From assembly GCF_016888165.1 (NCBI RefSeq), contig NZ_JACSWC010000395.1:1-64000 (forward strand): a DNA stretch of 64,000 bases. The letters are read 5' to 3'. A model generated the notes under the pieces. That model did no database searches. It saw only the letters and a program-made list of their open reading frames with translations, and was not told the origin of the DNA. A program made the translations under genes and the position numbers. This DNA is from Halomicronema sp. CCY15110. Lineage in GTDB: Bacteria > Cyanobacteriota > Cyanobacteriia > Phormidesmidales > Phormidesmidaceae. Positions 49,187 to 59,800 of the stretch are shown piece after piece (position 1 is the stretch's first letter; every line of letters begins with the position of its first letter).

Positions 49187-50173
49187 ATGCAGGAGACCTC
49201 AAACATCATTCGACTAATTAGCGCGATCGCCGCCATCGTGTTGGGCTCCGGTGGCGTGATTGCGCTGTTTTACGCCGCCAACATTTTGGTGAATCGGTTG
49301 CCTTACCAGACGCGATCGCGCATTTTGCCCTGGGTATACATGGCTCCAGCCCTCGCGGTGCTGACGGCATTTTTGATTTTGCCGACCATGCGCACGATCA
49401 TTCTCAGTTTTATGGATCGGCGATCGGAAGCCTGGGTGGGGTTCGACAACTATATATTTGCCTTCACCAACTCCGATATGCTGGTGGCCTTTCGCAACAA
49501 CATTTTGTGGTTGGTGTTGGTGACGGGCGTAAGCGTCAGTTTGGGACTCGTGATTGCCGTGCTGGTCGATCGCGTCAGGTACGAACCCCTCGCCAAGGCG
49601 CTAATCTTTTTGCCCATGGCGATTTCCTTCGTCGGCGCAAGTGTGATTTGGCGGTTTGTGTATGCCTATCAGCCCCCCGGCGTTGACCAGATTGGCCTGC
49701 TGAATGCCGTGGTCGTGGCGCTGGGGTTTGAACCCATCGGCTGGCTGGTGAACAAAACCGTCAACAACTTTGCCCTCATCGCCATCATGATCTGGCTGCA
49801 AACCGGCTTTGCCATGGTGCTGCTGTCCTCTGCGGTGAAGGGCATTCCCCAAGACGTGCTGGAGGCGGCGCGCATCGATGGGGCCAACGAGTTTCAAATT
49901 TTTTGGCGCATCACCATTCCCATGATCAGCTCCACCATTGTCGTCGTCTCCACCACGATTATTGTGCTGGTGCTCAAGGTGTTTGACATCGTGTTTGTGA
50001 TGACGGGCGGCAACTTAGATACCGACGTGATCGCCAGCCGCATGATCAAAGAAATGTTCAACTTTCGCAATTTTGGCCGGGGCAGCGCGATCGCGGTGAT
50101 TCTGCTCCTCGCGGTGATTCCCGTCATGGTGACCAACATTCGCCGCTTTCAGCAGCAGGAGGCCAACCGATGA
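49187..50173 (+). CDS. ggtC: Sugar ABC transporter permease, GgtC/AglF type
   Basis: This 328-residue permease is a MalF-family inner-membrane subunit with eight predicted helices. The EAA loop that docks on the ATPase is clear: EAARIDGANEFQIFWRITIP. An N-terminal helix (LISAIAAIVLGSGGVIALFYAAN) precedes the core, as in alpha-glucoside (AglF) and glucosylglycerol (GgtC) permeases. In cyanobacteria this system recovers leaked compatible solutes such as glucosylglycerol, sucrose or trehalose. The downstream permease starts inside its stop codon (ATGA overlap), so the two are translationally coupled. The exact substrate is inferred. Confidence 0.85.
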   Translation: MQETSNIIRLISAIAAIVLGSGGVIALFYAANILVNRLPYQTRSRILPWVYMAPALAVLTAFLILPTMRTIILSFMDRRSEAWVGFDNYIFAFTNSDMLVAFRNNILWLVLVTGVSVSLGLVIAVLVDRVRYEPLAKALIFLPMAISFVGASVIWRFVYAYQPPGVDQIGLLNAVVVALGFEPIGWLVNKTVNNFALIAIMIWLQTGFAMVLLSSAVKGIPQDVLEAARIDGANEFQIFWRITIPMISSTIVVVSTTIIVLVLKVFDIVFVMTGGNLDTDVIASRMIKEMFNFRNFGRGSAIAVILLLAVIPVMVTNIRRFQQQEANR

Positions 50174-51072
50174 TGGAGCTACCGGAAAAGCGATCGCCCC
50201 AAGCCCTCACCCGGATGGATCGCCTCGAAAAACTGCTCACCACCGCCCCCGTCCACCTGGTGGTGATTGCCCTCGCCGTGCTGTGGACGCTGCCCACCGC
50301 CGGACTGCTGATCAGCTCTTTTCGTCAACCCGACGTGCTGCTCGAAAGTGGTTGGTGGACGGTGTTTACGCCGCCGTTCAATCCCGGCCAATTCCACCTG
50401 GGCAACTACGCCGACGTGCTGACGGGGCAAGGCATGGGACAGGCGTTTTTGAACAGTCTGATCATCACCATTCCCGCCACGGTGATGCCCATCGCGATCG
50501 CCACCTTTGCCGCCTATGCCCTGGCCTGGATGCGTTTTCCTGGTCGGCAACTGTTATTTGTCATGATTGTGGGTTTGCTGGTGGTGCCGCTGCAAATGAC
50601 GCTAATTCCCGTCTTGCGGGCGTACAACACCCTGGGACTTTCCGGGACGTTTCTCGCCGTTTGGCTGGCCCACACCGGTTACGGTATGCCCCTCGGCATT
50701 TACCTGCTACGCAACTACATCGGCACCCTGCCCCGCGATCTGATCGAAGCTGCTGCCGTCGATGGGGCGTCCCACCTGAAGATTTTCACTCGCATCGTGG
50801 TGCCGTTATCGACCCCCGCGATCGCCTCTTTCGCGGTGTTCCAATTCCTCTGGGTGTGGAATGACTTGCTGGTGGCCCTGGTGTACCTCGGCGGCAACCA
50901 AAACGTGGCCCCCGTGACGCTGGTGTTGCGGAACCTAGTGGGCGATCGCGGTCAAGACTGGCACTTGCTTACCGCTGGAGCGTTTATTTCCATGATTGTG
51001 CCGCTGCTGGTGTTCTTTGCCTTGCAGCGGTACTTTGTACGAGGGTTGTTGGCCGGTTCGGTGAAGGGATAA
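50170..51072 (+). CDS. ggtD: Sugar ABC transporter permease, GgtD/AglG type
   Basis: The product is 300 residues, a MalG-family permease with six helices and the EAA loop EAAAVDGASHLKIFTRIVVP. The segment after helix 1 (WWTVFTPPFNPGQFHLGNYADVLTGQGMG) matches the periplasmic loop of AglG/GgtD-like permeases. Its start overlaps the previous gene by four bases, and its TAA overlaps the ATG of the ATPase gene by one base (TAATG), so all three form one coupled operon. Confidence 0.87.
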   Translation: MMELPEKRSPQALTRMDRLEKLLTTAPVHLVVIALAVLWTLPTAGLLISSFRQPDVLLESGWWTVFTPPFNPGQFHLGNYADVLTGQGMGQAFLNSLIITIPATVMPIAIATFAAYALAWMRFPGRQLLFVMIVGLLVVPLQMTLIPVLRAYNTLGLSGTFLAVWLAHTGYGMPLGIYLLRNYIGTLPRDLIEAAAVDGASHLKIFTRIVVPLSTPAIASFAVFQFLWVWNDLLVALVYLGGNQNVAPVTLVLRNLVGDRGQDWHLLTAGAFISMIVPLLVFFALQRYFVRGLLAGSVKG

Positions 51073-52178
51073 TGGCGCATATCGTATTTGAGCAAGTCAC
51101 GAAGCAATACGAAAATGGCTTCGTCGCCGTTAAAGACCTGAACCTGGATATTGGCGAAGACGAATTTCTCGTCCTCGTCGGCCCCTCCGGCTGTGGCAAA
51201 ACCACCTCCCTGCGAATGCTGGCGGGCCTTGAATCCATCAGCGGCGGCAACATTTATATCGATGGCAAGCGGGTCAATGAGCTGTCCCCCCGCGAGCGGG
51301 ACATTGCCATGGTGTTCCAGTCCTACGCGCTCTATCCTCACATGAGCGTGTTTGAAAACATGGCCTTTAGTCTGCAACTTCAGGGCACTGCGAAACCGGA
51401 TATCCAGCAACGGGTACACGCCGCCGCCACCCAACTCGGCATTGAAGAACTACTCGATCGCAAACCCAAACAACTTTCTGGCGGCCAACGTCAACGGGTG
51501 GCAGTAGGCCGGGCGATCGTCCGCGACCCCGCCGCCTTCCTCATGGATGAACCCCTCTCCAACCTCGACGCCAAACTGCGGGTGCAGGCCCGCGCCGAAC
51601 TGAGCAAACTCCACAAAAAACTCGGCACCACGTTCATCTACGTCACCCACGACCAGGTGGAAGCCATGACGATGGGCAGTCGCATTGCGGTGATGAATCA
51701 AGGCATTTTGCAGCAGGTCGATACGCCGCAAACCCTCTACGACCAGCCGAACAATGTGTTTGTCGCGGGCTTTATGGGCAGCCCGTCGATGAACTTTTTC
51801 GCCGCGACCCTGAAGCCTGACGGCGACGAGCTATTGATTGAAGCAGGGGCGTTGCGTTTGCCGATTCCACCGGATCAGCGATCGCGCTATCAGCCCCACA
51901 TTGGCACCCCGGTTATCTTCGGCCTCCGTCCCGAAAACATCTATAACCCCAAATTTGCGCCCCCCGGCATCAACCCGTTAGACATCGATGCCACCGTTTC
52001 CGTCGTCGAAATGATGGGCCACGAAGAGATTGTGTACCTAACCCTGGGCGACGATCAGGAGTTTCTGGCGCGAGTGGATCCGCGATCGCGCTTCACCCCC
52101 GGCGAAACCGTCCGCATCAGCTTCGACCTCAACCGCTTCCACCTCTTCGACCAAGCTTCGGAGCATGTCTTGGTCTGA
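51072..52178 (+). CDS. ggtA: Sugar ABC transporter ATPase, GgtA/UgpC/MalK type
   Basis: The product is 368 residues. Walker A GPSGCGKTT at 38-46, signature LSGGQRQR near 135, Walker B AFLMDEPLSNLD near 155-165, D-loop and H-loop (YVTHDQVEAMT) are complete. The last 130 residues form the MalK-type regulatory OB domain (FGLRPENIYNP, VVEMMGHEEIVYLTLG). It powers import by the two permeases encoded just before it. In Synechocystis the corresponding ggtA is unlinked from ggtBCD; here it is linked, while ggtB (binding protein) is missing. Confidence 0.9.
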   Translation: MAHIVFEQVTKQYENGFVAVKDLNLDIGEDEFLVLVGPSGCGKTTSLRMLAGLESISGGNIYIDGKRVNELSPRERDIAMVFQSYALYPHMSVFENMAFSLQLQGTAKPDIQQRVHAAATQLGIEELLDRKPKQLSGGQRQRVAVGRAIVRDPAAFLMDEPLSNLDAKLRVQARAELSKLHKKLGTTFIYVTHDQVEAMTMGSRIAVMNQGILQQVDTPQTLYDQPNNVFVAGFMGSPSMNFFAATLKPDGDELLIEAGALRLPIPPDQRSRYQPHIGTPVIFGLRPENIYNPKFAPPGINPLDIDATVSVVEMMGHEEIVYLTLGDDQEFLARVDPRSRFTPGETVRISFDLNRFHLFDQASEHVLV

Positions 52179-52497
52179 CAAAACATCGCGATAAGTAAGT
52201 AGCTGGGCCAAAGTCCGAGCTGGGTGGGAATATTGACCCGGAAAATTTTGATGGAGAAAGAGAATATTCACTGGCGGCGATCGCGCTGGCGCAGAGAGGT
52301 TTTGCCATTTTTAGCGCACTGGCGGCAACGCTGCCCATGCCCTTGAATCATCTTTTTCGCCAGGAAATGGGCAACGCTATGGAGCTGTGAAGCGTGGGCG
52401 CGATCGCTAGCAGCCATTGATTAAAGATCTTGGTAAAGATCGCCTCGATTCAGTAATTCCCCTTAGAATAGCGGCGGCGTCCACCCCTGGTTTTCCC
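52179..52497. other. Spacer between ggtA and the SH3-like gene
   Basis: Apart from the glycosyltransferase remnant at 52194-52271 I see no gene. HIP1 octamers occur near 52280 and 52402. Confidence 0.4.
52194..52271 (-). pseudogene. Fragment of a glycosyltransferase N-terminus
   Basis: An ATG at 52271 begins MNILFLHQNFPGQYSHPART, which is the typical start of a group of GT4-like glycosyltransferases (MNILFLHQNFPGQF). After about 25 codons the match ends and the frame runs antisense into ggtA. I take it as the remnant of a deleted glycosyltransferase gene. Confidence 0.5.
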
Positions 52498-53130
52498 ATG
52501 TTGCATCGCATGTTTTCAACGACCGCTTGGTTTGCCGCTCTGTCGCTCTCGGCTGTCTTCCTGCCAACAGGGACGGCCCACGCGCAAGCCACCGACTTGA
52601 GCGAAAACCAGTCTTACATTCGCGGCTGCCGCCAGATTAAGCAAGGGGTGAGCGCGATCGTTTACGACAATACTGACTTGGCCAATAAACCCGACAATCA
52701 AATCGGGACGATCTTCGCGGGTACCGAAGTTGCCCTGACTGGCGTATTACGCGAGACGGACACTTACACGGCAGCTCAGGTTTATTTGAACGATGGCGAT
52801 TTAACCACGACCCAACCTGTCGGGTGGATCGACGCCGCTCAACTCACCCCCTGCCCAGGCACCACCCCACCCCCGACAGCGAATGTCTGCTTCCGCCCTC
52901 GCACGACTCTGGTCGTTCGCAGTGGGCCGAGCATTACCTCCGCCAATACGGGGATGACATTCACCACCTCATCTTTGATCACCCCGCATACCCAACCACC
53001 GGAATTTCGCACCGATCCTGCTGATGGCCGAGTTTGGCTGCATGTCAATACCTACAGAGGCCCCAATTGGGTCGCTAGCACTGGCCCAAATGGTGGCGGC
53101 AGCAACCTGAATACTGAGCCTTGTCGATAG
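52498..53130 (+). CDS. Secreted protein with two SH3-like domains
   Basis: The ATG at 52498 gives 210 residues and a good Sec signal peptide (LSLSAVFLPTGTAHA, cleavage before QATDL); the frame extends to 52417 without support. The mature part has two similar halves with bacterial SH3-like features, each bounded by cysteines: CRQIKQGVSAIVYDNTDL ... GWIDAAQLTPC and CFRPRTTLVVRSGPSI ... GPNWVAST ... PC, so one disulphide per domain is likely. SH3b-type domains bind cell-wall peptides or proteins. Function is not known; it stands alone. Confidence 0.75.
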   Translation: MLHRMFSTTAWFAALSLSAVFLPTGTAHAQATDLSENQSYIRGCRQIKQGVSAIVYDNTDLANKPDNQIGTIFAGTEVALTGVLRETDTYTAAQVYLNDGDLTTTQPVGWIDAAQLTPCPGTTPPPTANVCFRPRTTLVVRSGPSITSANTGMTFTTSSLITPHTQPPEFRTDPADGRVWLHVNTYRGPNWVASTGPNGGGSNLNTEPCR

Positions 53131-53368
53131 TCAAGCCAGCGATGGCTGGGCAATATCAGAGCTGCCGCGCAATTTGGCTAGCCTTTCGGTAGCGCTGCTG
53201 AGGCGGCCAAGTTATCGGTGCTCAAGGGGGCGAGGGTCGGCGCTGTGATGGCGGTTTTCAAGCACCGGGGATTGGAGGTGGATGATCGTGCGATCGCGAT
53301 ACCGCGATCGCGTTTTAGGAATGCTGTAGACTAGCTCCCAAATCGCGACTACTGAGGGCGCATTCCCC

Positions 53369-54286
53369 ATGGAATCTAGCTTTTTGACGACGGTCTTCTT
53401 ACCCCTGGCGTTGTTCATCATCATGCTGGGGATGGGCTTGGGGCTGACGCTGGCGGATTTTCGGCGCATCTTAACGGAACCCAAAGGCGTCTTGCTGGGG
53501 CTGATTGCCCAACTCTTGGTCTTACCCTTGATTGGGTTTGCCCTGGCCGCCACCTTGCCCTTGCCCCCAGAATTAGCCGTCGGCGTCATGATTTTGGTGG
53601 CCTGTCCGGGTGGCCCCACGTCTAACTTGATGACTTATCTCGCCAAGGGGCGGGTGACACTCTCCATTACGTTGACCGCGATCGGTAGCGTCATCACCGT
53701 TTTTACCATCCCCCTTGTGGTGAATGCCTCCATGGGCTATTTCATGGGCGAGAGCGCGGCCCTACGCCTCCCATTTCTCGCCACGGTGATTCAAATCGCG
53801 GTCATCACCCTAGTGCCAGTGAGCCTGGGGATGCTGCTGCACCATTACACCCCCCGCTTGGCCGCCGCAGTGGAAAAGCAGGTGAAATGGCTCGCCATGT
53901 TTTTCCTGGGCCTGGTGATCGCTGGATTGTTGCTCAAAGAGCGGGAAAACGTGCTGAGTTTCTTTGCTCAGGTGGGCTGGGTGACGTTGCCGCTGATTGC
54001 ATTGTCGATGTTGGCAGGCTATGGATTAGCGATCGCGACGAAACTCGATCGCCCCAGCGCCACCGCCATCACCATTGAGGTGGGCATTCAAAACGGCACG
54101 CTAGCGATCGCGATCGCCAGCGCCCCGAATTTCCTCAACAATTCCACCATGGCAATTCCCGCCGCGATTTACAGCTTAATCATGTTCGTCATCGGCGGCT
54201 TATTTGCCTGGTGGGCGCAGCGCTATTGGGTTCCCGCGTCTCAGCCACCGGATGCAGCGCAGCCAAGCGAGCTGTTGGAGCGATAA
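53369..54286 (+). CDS. Bile acid:sodium symporter (BASS) family transporter
   Basis: The product is 305 residues with nine to ten hydrophobic helices. BASS-family features are present: the crossover motif ILVACPGGPTSNLMTYLAKG in helix 4 and EVGIQNGTLAIAIA in helix 9, which hold the two Na+ sites. Plant and cyanobacterial relatives carry pyruvate, other 2-oxo acids, pantothenate or sulfonates, and the residues here do not decide between them. It is unrelated to the bicarbonate transporters SbtA and BicA. Transcribed alone. Confidence 0.9.
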   Translation: MESSFLTTVFLPLALFIIMLGMGLGLTLADFRRILTEPKGVLLGLIAQLLVLPLIGFALAATLPLPPELAVGVMILVACPGGPTSNLMTYLAKGRVTLSITLTAIGSVITVFTIPLVVNASMGYFMGESAALRLPFLATVIQIAVITLVPVSLGMLLHHYTPRLAAAVEKQVKWLAMFFLGLVIAGLLLKERENVLSFFAQVGWVTLPLIALSMLAGYGLAIATKLDRPSATAITIEVGIQNGTLAIAIASAPNFLNNSTMAIPAAIYSLIMFVIGGLFAWWAQRYWVPASQPPDAAQPSELLER

Positions 54287-54360
54287 GGGCCACGCTGGAG
54301 AATCAACGTACCAACGCCCGACCGGGCCAGAGACAGTCTCACCCCCCAAGACTCGCCCCT

Positions 54361-54400
54361 CAGCTACCCAACCACCCGATCACCCAACCACTACTCTCAA
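54361..54400. repeat. Degenerate CCCAACC heptamer repeat
   Basis: CAGCTACCCAACCACCCGATCACCCAACC shows a loose 7-8-base ACCC periodicity, like the tract before thiC near 16318-16352. Confidence 0.5.
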
Positions 54401-54485
54401 CCAGGAGGGTACTTTTCCGCTGCGATCGTAGGCATTGCCAAAATTAGCTGTAATAATGCTGAGAAAGAAAATCGGCGGAAAGCAC

Positions 54486-56297
54486 ATGGTTGATTTGGGG
54501 CTCCGGGGGCAGCGGATGGGTCGTTATTTACGGCAATATGCCAAGCGATGGCTGTTAGTGGTGTTGGCGTTGGTGGGGGCGATCGCCTTCGCGGGCTGCA
54601 ACCCGTCCCAGTTCACCAACGCTGAGGCCACCAACTCCCGCATTGTCTTTAGCTCCCTCGGCGACCCCAAAACCTTCAACCCCGCCCTCAGTCAGGAATA
54701 TCCCAATATCTTTCTCTACACCTTTGAGGGCATGGTTACCCGTGATGGCGAAACCGGGGAGATTGTGCCGCAAATGGCCGAATCCTGGGACATTTCTGAA
54801 GATGGCTTGACCTACACCTTTACCCTGCGCGAAGGGTTGAAATGGTCAGATGGCGAACCCATCACCACCGATGACGTCATCTTCACCTACAACGACGTCA
54901 TCTTTAATGAAGCAATTCCGACCTCCGCCCGCGACATTGTCCGCATCGGCCCGGAAGGCAAGCTCCCCAAGATTGCCAAACTGGACGATCGCCGTTTCCA
55001 ATTCATTCTGCCAGAGCCCTTTGCGCCCTTTCTGGAAACCACTGGCAATGGCATCTTGCCCGCCCATATCCTGCAAGAATCAGTCAACACGTTGGATGAA
55101 GAGGGCAGCCCGCAGTTCTTGTCCATGTGGACCACCGGCACCCCACCCGAAGAAATCGTCGGCAACGGCCCCTATCGCCTCAAGCAATATTTGCCGAGCC
55201 AGCGGGTCATTTTTGAGAAAAATCCCTACTACTGGCAGCAAGACGATCAAGGCAACCAGCAGCCCTACATCGAAGAACTCGTCTGGCAGGTCATCGAATC
55301 TACCGATAACCAGCTCCTCCAGTTTCGCTCTGGGGGGCTCGACACCATTGGCATCGGCCCCGACGAATTTGCGCTAATGAAGCGGGAAGAAGATCGCGGC
55401 AACTTCACCATTCATGAAGGTGGACCGGCCCTCAGCACCCTGTTCGTCACCTTTAACTTGAACCAAGGGGTGCGCGACGGCAAGCCTTTAGTGGATCCCA
55501 TCAAATCTAAATGGTTTAACTCCGTCGCCTTTCGCCAAGCGGTGTCTTACGCCATCGATCGCCAAACCATGATTAACAACATCTATCAGGGCTTAGGCGA
55601 ACCCCAAACATCACCGCTGCCAGTGCAAAGTCCGTTTTACGCCAGTCCCGAAGACGGCATGCCCATCTATGACTACAGCCAAGAGGCCGCCCGCAACCTA
55701 TTGGAGACCGATGGCTTTCAGTACAACGCGGCAGGCGAACTATTAGATGCTGATGGCAATCGCGTGCGTTTCACGTTGCTGACCAACTCGGGCAACAAGA
55801 TTCGCGAAGCGATCGGGGCGCAAATCAAGCAAGACCTGAGCAAAATCGGCATTCAGGTGGATTTTCAGCCCATCAGCTTCAATGCCTTGGTGACCAAACT
55901 CAGCGACAGCCTCGACTGGGAAGCCCACATCATCGGCTTTACCGCTGGCCTCGAACCCAATGGCGGCGCTACGGTCTGGCTACTGGATGGGACACTGCAC
56001 GCCTTTAATCAACAGGCCCTCGCTGGGCAAGAACCCTTGGAGGGGTGGGAAGCCGCCGACTGGGAAAAACGCATCGCCGACATCTACATTCAGGCCGCTC
56101 AAGAAGTTGACCCGGAAAAGCGCAAAGCCCTCTATTTCGAGAGCCAGCGCTTGACCCAGGAATACTTGCCGTTCATCTACTTGGTGAACCCCCTCAACCT
56201 AGGGGCGGTGCGTAACACGATTGAAAATGTCAATTATTCCGGCATCGTGCGCCCCTTTGCTCTGTGGAACGTGCAAGAGCTGCAACGGACGCCATAA
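54486..56297 (+). CDS. Peptide/nickel-type ABC transporter substrate-binding lipoprotein (family 5)
   Basis: Starts at 54486 or 54516 both give a lipoprotein signal (LLVVLALVGAIAFAGC, lipobox AFAGC). The mature protein of about 575 residues is an SBP_bac_5 (OppA/DppA) binding protein: NPALSQEYPNIFLYTFEGMVTRDGETGEIVPQMAESW near its start, YTFTLREGLKWSDGEPITTDDVIFTYN, and FRQAVSYAIDRQTMINNIYQGLGEPQTSPLP. It binds peptides or other small molecules outside the inner membrane. No permease or ATPase gene is adjacent, so it must work with a system encoded elsewhere, as is common in cyanobacteria. Confidence 0.9.
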   Translation: MVDLGLRGQRMGRYLRQYAKRWLLVVLALVGAIAFAGCNPSQFTNAEATNSRIVFSSLGDPKTFNPALSQEYPNIFLYTFEGMVTRDGETGEIVPQMAESWDISEDGLTYTFTLREGLKWSDGEPITTDDVIFTYNDVIFNEAIPTSARDIVRIGPEGKLPKIAKLDDRRFQFILPEPFAPFLETTGNGILPAHILQESVNTLDEEGSPQFLSMWTTGTPPEEIVGNGPYRLKQYLPSQRVIFEKNPYYWQQDDQGNQQPYIEELVWQVIESTDNQLLQFRSGGLDTIGIGPDEFALMKREEDRGNFTIHEGGPALSTLFVTFNLNQGVRDGKPLVDPIKSKWFNSVAFRQAVSYAIDRQTMINNIYQGLGEPQTSPLPVQSPFYASPEDGMPIYDYSQEAARNLLETDGFQYNAAGELLDADGNRVRFTLLTNSGNKIREAIGAQIKQDLSKIGIQVDFQPISFNALVTKLSDSLDWEAHIIGFTAGLEPNGGATVWLLDGTLHAFNQQALAGQEPLEGWEAADWEKRIADIYIQAAQEVDPEKRKALYFESQRLTQEYLPFIYLVNPLNLGAVRNTIENVNYSGIVRPFALWNVQELQRTP

Positions 56298-56883
56298 AAA
56301 GCGCCCGCCCACTTTTGGACGGCTATCAAAAGCAGCAGCGAGGCGACGGTCAAAGATCATCGGCGTAGTGAGTAGCTCTGTAGTGGGTAACTGCGTGGCG
56401 TGCATCGGCCCCATCGCCTCAGTGAGGGAAGGGCGGCGATCGCGATCGCCACTTCAGCGCCCAACCACTCCAGCAACCGGGCGATCGCGAGCCCCGACCG
56501 ACGTTTATTCTTCTTATACGGAAAATAAATTTTCCTAATGACGCTACAAAACTTCAAACAAACCCGGCAGTCGGGGCGAAAAACATTGCGAATTGTTACT
56601 CCTGCTGCTGCATCCCTTATCTGACAAGGTTTTTCTGTTACAAGGTTGGTAGGTTTTGCAATCTTTTTAGCCTGGTTTGAGTGGCTTCTTTAAACGCATT
56701 GTTGGGTTTTGTAAATAGTCTTTTGCTGAATAAAAACCCGGCCCTTTAAAGTTGTTACCGGAAGCTGATCGCCATCCTTCGACCCCCTTGACTGGGCGAA
56801 GCATGGCGGCTGAAGCCAGGCTTGGAAGTTGACTGGCCGAGTCATTTTGGGATTTAGATACGTCATAAAGGAGTCATCACTGC
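56298..56883. other. Leader and promoter region of chlH
   Basis: No gene supported. HIP1 octamers cluster near 56435-56495, after which the sequence becomes AT-rich (56510-56750), as expected for the chlH promoter. AAGGAG at 56868-56873 lies 10 bases before the chlH ATG. I did not find an NtcA box or known riboswitch. Confidence 0.5.
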
Positions 56884-59800
56884 ATGTTCACCAACGTCAA
56901 GCCCACTGTGCGCCACATCGCGCCCGATGATCTGAACGGGCGATCGCTGGTAAAAGTGGTCTACGTGGTGCTGGAGCCTCAGTACCAGAGTGCTCTTTCA
57001 TCGGCCATTCGCGCGATCAACACCAACAATTCCGAAGTCGCGTTTGAAGTCAGCGGCTATTTGATCGAAGAGCTGCGCAGTCAGGAAAACTACGAAGCCT
57101 TTAAACAAGATATTTCAGAAGCCAATATTTTTATCGCCTCGCTGATCTTTATCGAAGACTTGGCCGACAAAGTGGTGGAAGCGGTGCAGCCCCACCGCGA
57201 CAGCTTGGATGCGGCGGTGGTCTTCCCCTCCATGCCCCAGGTGATGCGCCTGAACAAGATGGGCAGCTTCTCCATGGCGCAGTTGGGCCAGTCTAAAAGC
57301 GTCATCGGCGAATTCATGAAGAAGCGCCGCCAGAAGAAAGGCAGCGGCTTTGAAGACGCCATGCTGAAGCTGCTGCGGACGTTGCCGAATGTGCTGAAGT
57401 ACCTGCCGGTGGAAAAGGCCCAGGATGCGCGCAACTTTATGCTCAGCTTCCAGTATTGGCTGGGCGGGTCGCCCGAAAACCTGGAAAACTTTTTCCTGAT
57501 GTTGGCCGATCGCTACGTCTTCACCGACAAAACGATCGAAGGTGCGCCCCAGGCGGACAGCCTGGAACATGCTGAGCCCGTGACTTTCCCCGATGTCGGC
57601 ATCTGGCACCCCATGGCCACCCAGATGTTTGAAGACCTGAAAGAGTATCTGAACTGGTACGAGTCTCGGAAGGACTTGCCAGAGGAACTGCGTGATCCCC
57701 TGGCTCCCTGCGTCGGTCTGGTGCTACAACGGACGCACCTGGTCACCGGGGACGAAGCTCACTACGCGGCCATGGTACAGGAGTTGGAGTACATGGGCGC
57801 GCGCGTGATTCCCGTGTTTTCCGGCGGTCTGGACTTCGCCAAACCCGTAAATGAGTACTTTTTTGATCCGTTAAAGCCCGATCATGCGATCGTGGATTCT
57901 GTGGTGTCCCTCACGGGTTTTGCGCTGGTGGGTGGCCCCGCGAGACAGGATCATCCGAAGGCGATCGAAACCCTCAAGCGTTTGAACCGCCCCTACATGG
58001 TGGCGCTGCCCCTGGTGTTCCAAACCACTGAGGAGTGGGAAGAGAGTGATCTGGGTCTGCACCCGATTCAGGTGGCGTTGCAGATGGCGATTCCCGAGTT
58101 GGATGGGGCGATCGAGCCCATCGTCCTCTCCGGTCGTGACGGCATGACGGGCCGCGCCATCACCCTACAAGACCGCATCAGTTCCATCGCGCAGCGGGCC
58201 ATCAAGTGGGGCAACCTGCGCCGCAAGCCCAAGCTCGACAAGAAACTGGCGATCACCGTCTTCAGCTTTCCGCCGGATAAGGGCAATGTGGGTACCGCCG
58301 CGTACTTGGATGTGTTCGGCTCCATCTACAAAGTGCTGGAGGCCATGAAGGGCAACGGCTACGACCTACCGGAACTGCCGGAGTCGCCGGAAGCCCTGAT
58401 GCAGGAGGTGATCCACGACGCCCAAGCCCAGTATGCCAGCCCAGAGTTGAACGTCGCCTACCGCATGTCGGTGCCTGAGTACGAGGAACTGACCCCCTAC
58501 TCCACTCGCCTAGAAGAAAACTGGGGCGCGCCTCCTGGAAACCTGAACACCGACGGGCAAAACCTGTTGGTGTACGGCAAGGCCTTCGGCAACGTCTTCA
58601 TCGGCGTGCAGCCCACGTTTGGTTACGAAGGCGACCCGATGCGGCTGCTGTTCTCCCGCTCCGCCAGTCCCCACCACGGTTTTGCGGCCTACTACACCTA
58701 CCTGGAAAAAATCTGGGGCGCGGATGCGGTGCTGCACTTTGGCACCCACGGCTCGCTGGAGTTTATGCCTGGTAAGCAAATGGGCATGTCGGGCACCTGC
58801 TACCCCGACAGCCTGATCGGCACCACGCCGAACCTCTATTACTACGCGGCGAACAACCCCTCCGAAGCGACGATCGCTAAACGCCGGGGCTATGCCGAAA
58901 CCATCAGCTACCTCACCCCGCCCGCCGAAAACGCGGGTCTGTACAAGGGGCTGAAGGAACTGAGCGAACTGATTAGCTCCTACCAGTCCCAGAAGGACAG
59001 CGGTCGGGCCATCCAGATTGTGAACGCGATTGTCGAAACGGCGCGGGTCTGCAACCTCGATCGCGACGTGCCCTTACCGGAAATTGACGCCAGCGACATG
59101 TCCGCTGAGGACCGGGACAACCTAGTCGGCAAGATCTACATCAAGCTGATGGAAATTGAGTCGCGCCTGTTGCCCTGTGGTTTGCATATCATTGGTAAGC
59201 CCCCGACCGCTGAGGAAGCGATCGCCACCCTGGTCAACATCGCTGGGCTGGATCGCGAAGAAGAAGGCATCATGAGCCTGCAACGGGTCATCGCCGAGAG
59301 CATTGGCCGCGACATCGACGAAATCTATGGCAACAGCGATCGAGGCGTGCTCGACGACGTGCAACTGCTGTACGACATCAATCAGGCCATCCGCGATGCC
59401 GTCGCGGCCCTGGTCGGCGAACAGGTGGATGCCGAAGGTCGCGTCTCTATGGTGTCGCGCTTGAACTTCCTCAACATTGGCCGCAAAGAGCCCTGGGTGA
59501 AGGCGCTCCACGATGCGGGTTACACCAAAGTGGAAGGCGAAACCATCAAGCCTCTGATGGAGTTCTTGGAATACTGTCTGGAGCAGGTCTGCGCCGACAA
59601 CGAACTGGGTGCCCTGCTGAAGGGTCTGGAAGGCGAATATGTCATTCCAGGGCCGGGTGGCGACCCGATTCGGAACCCCGATGTGCTGCCCACCGGCAAG
59701 AATCTGCACGCCCTCGATCCCCAGTCCATCCCCACCCTGGCAGCAGTCCAATCCGCCAAGATCGTGGTCGATCGCCTGCTGGAGCGCCAAAAGCAGGAAA

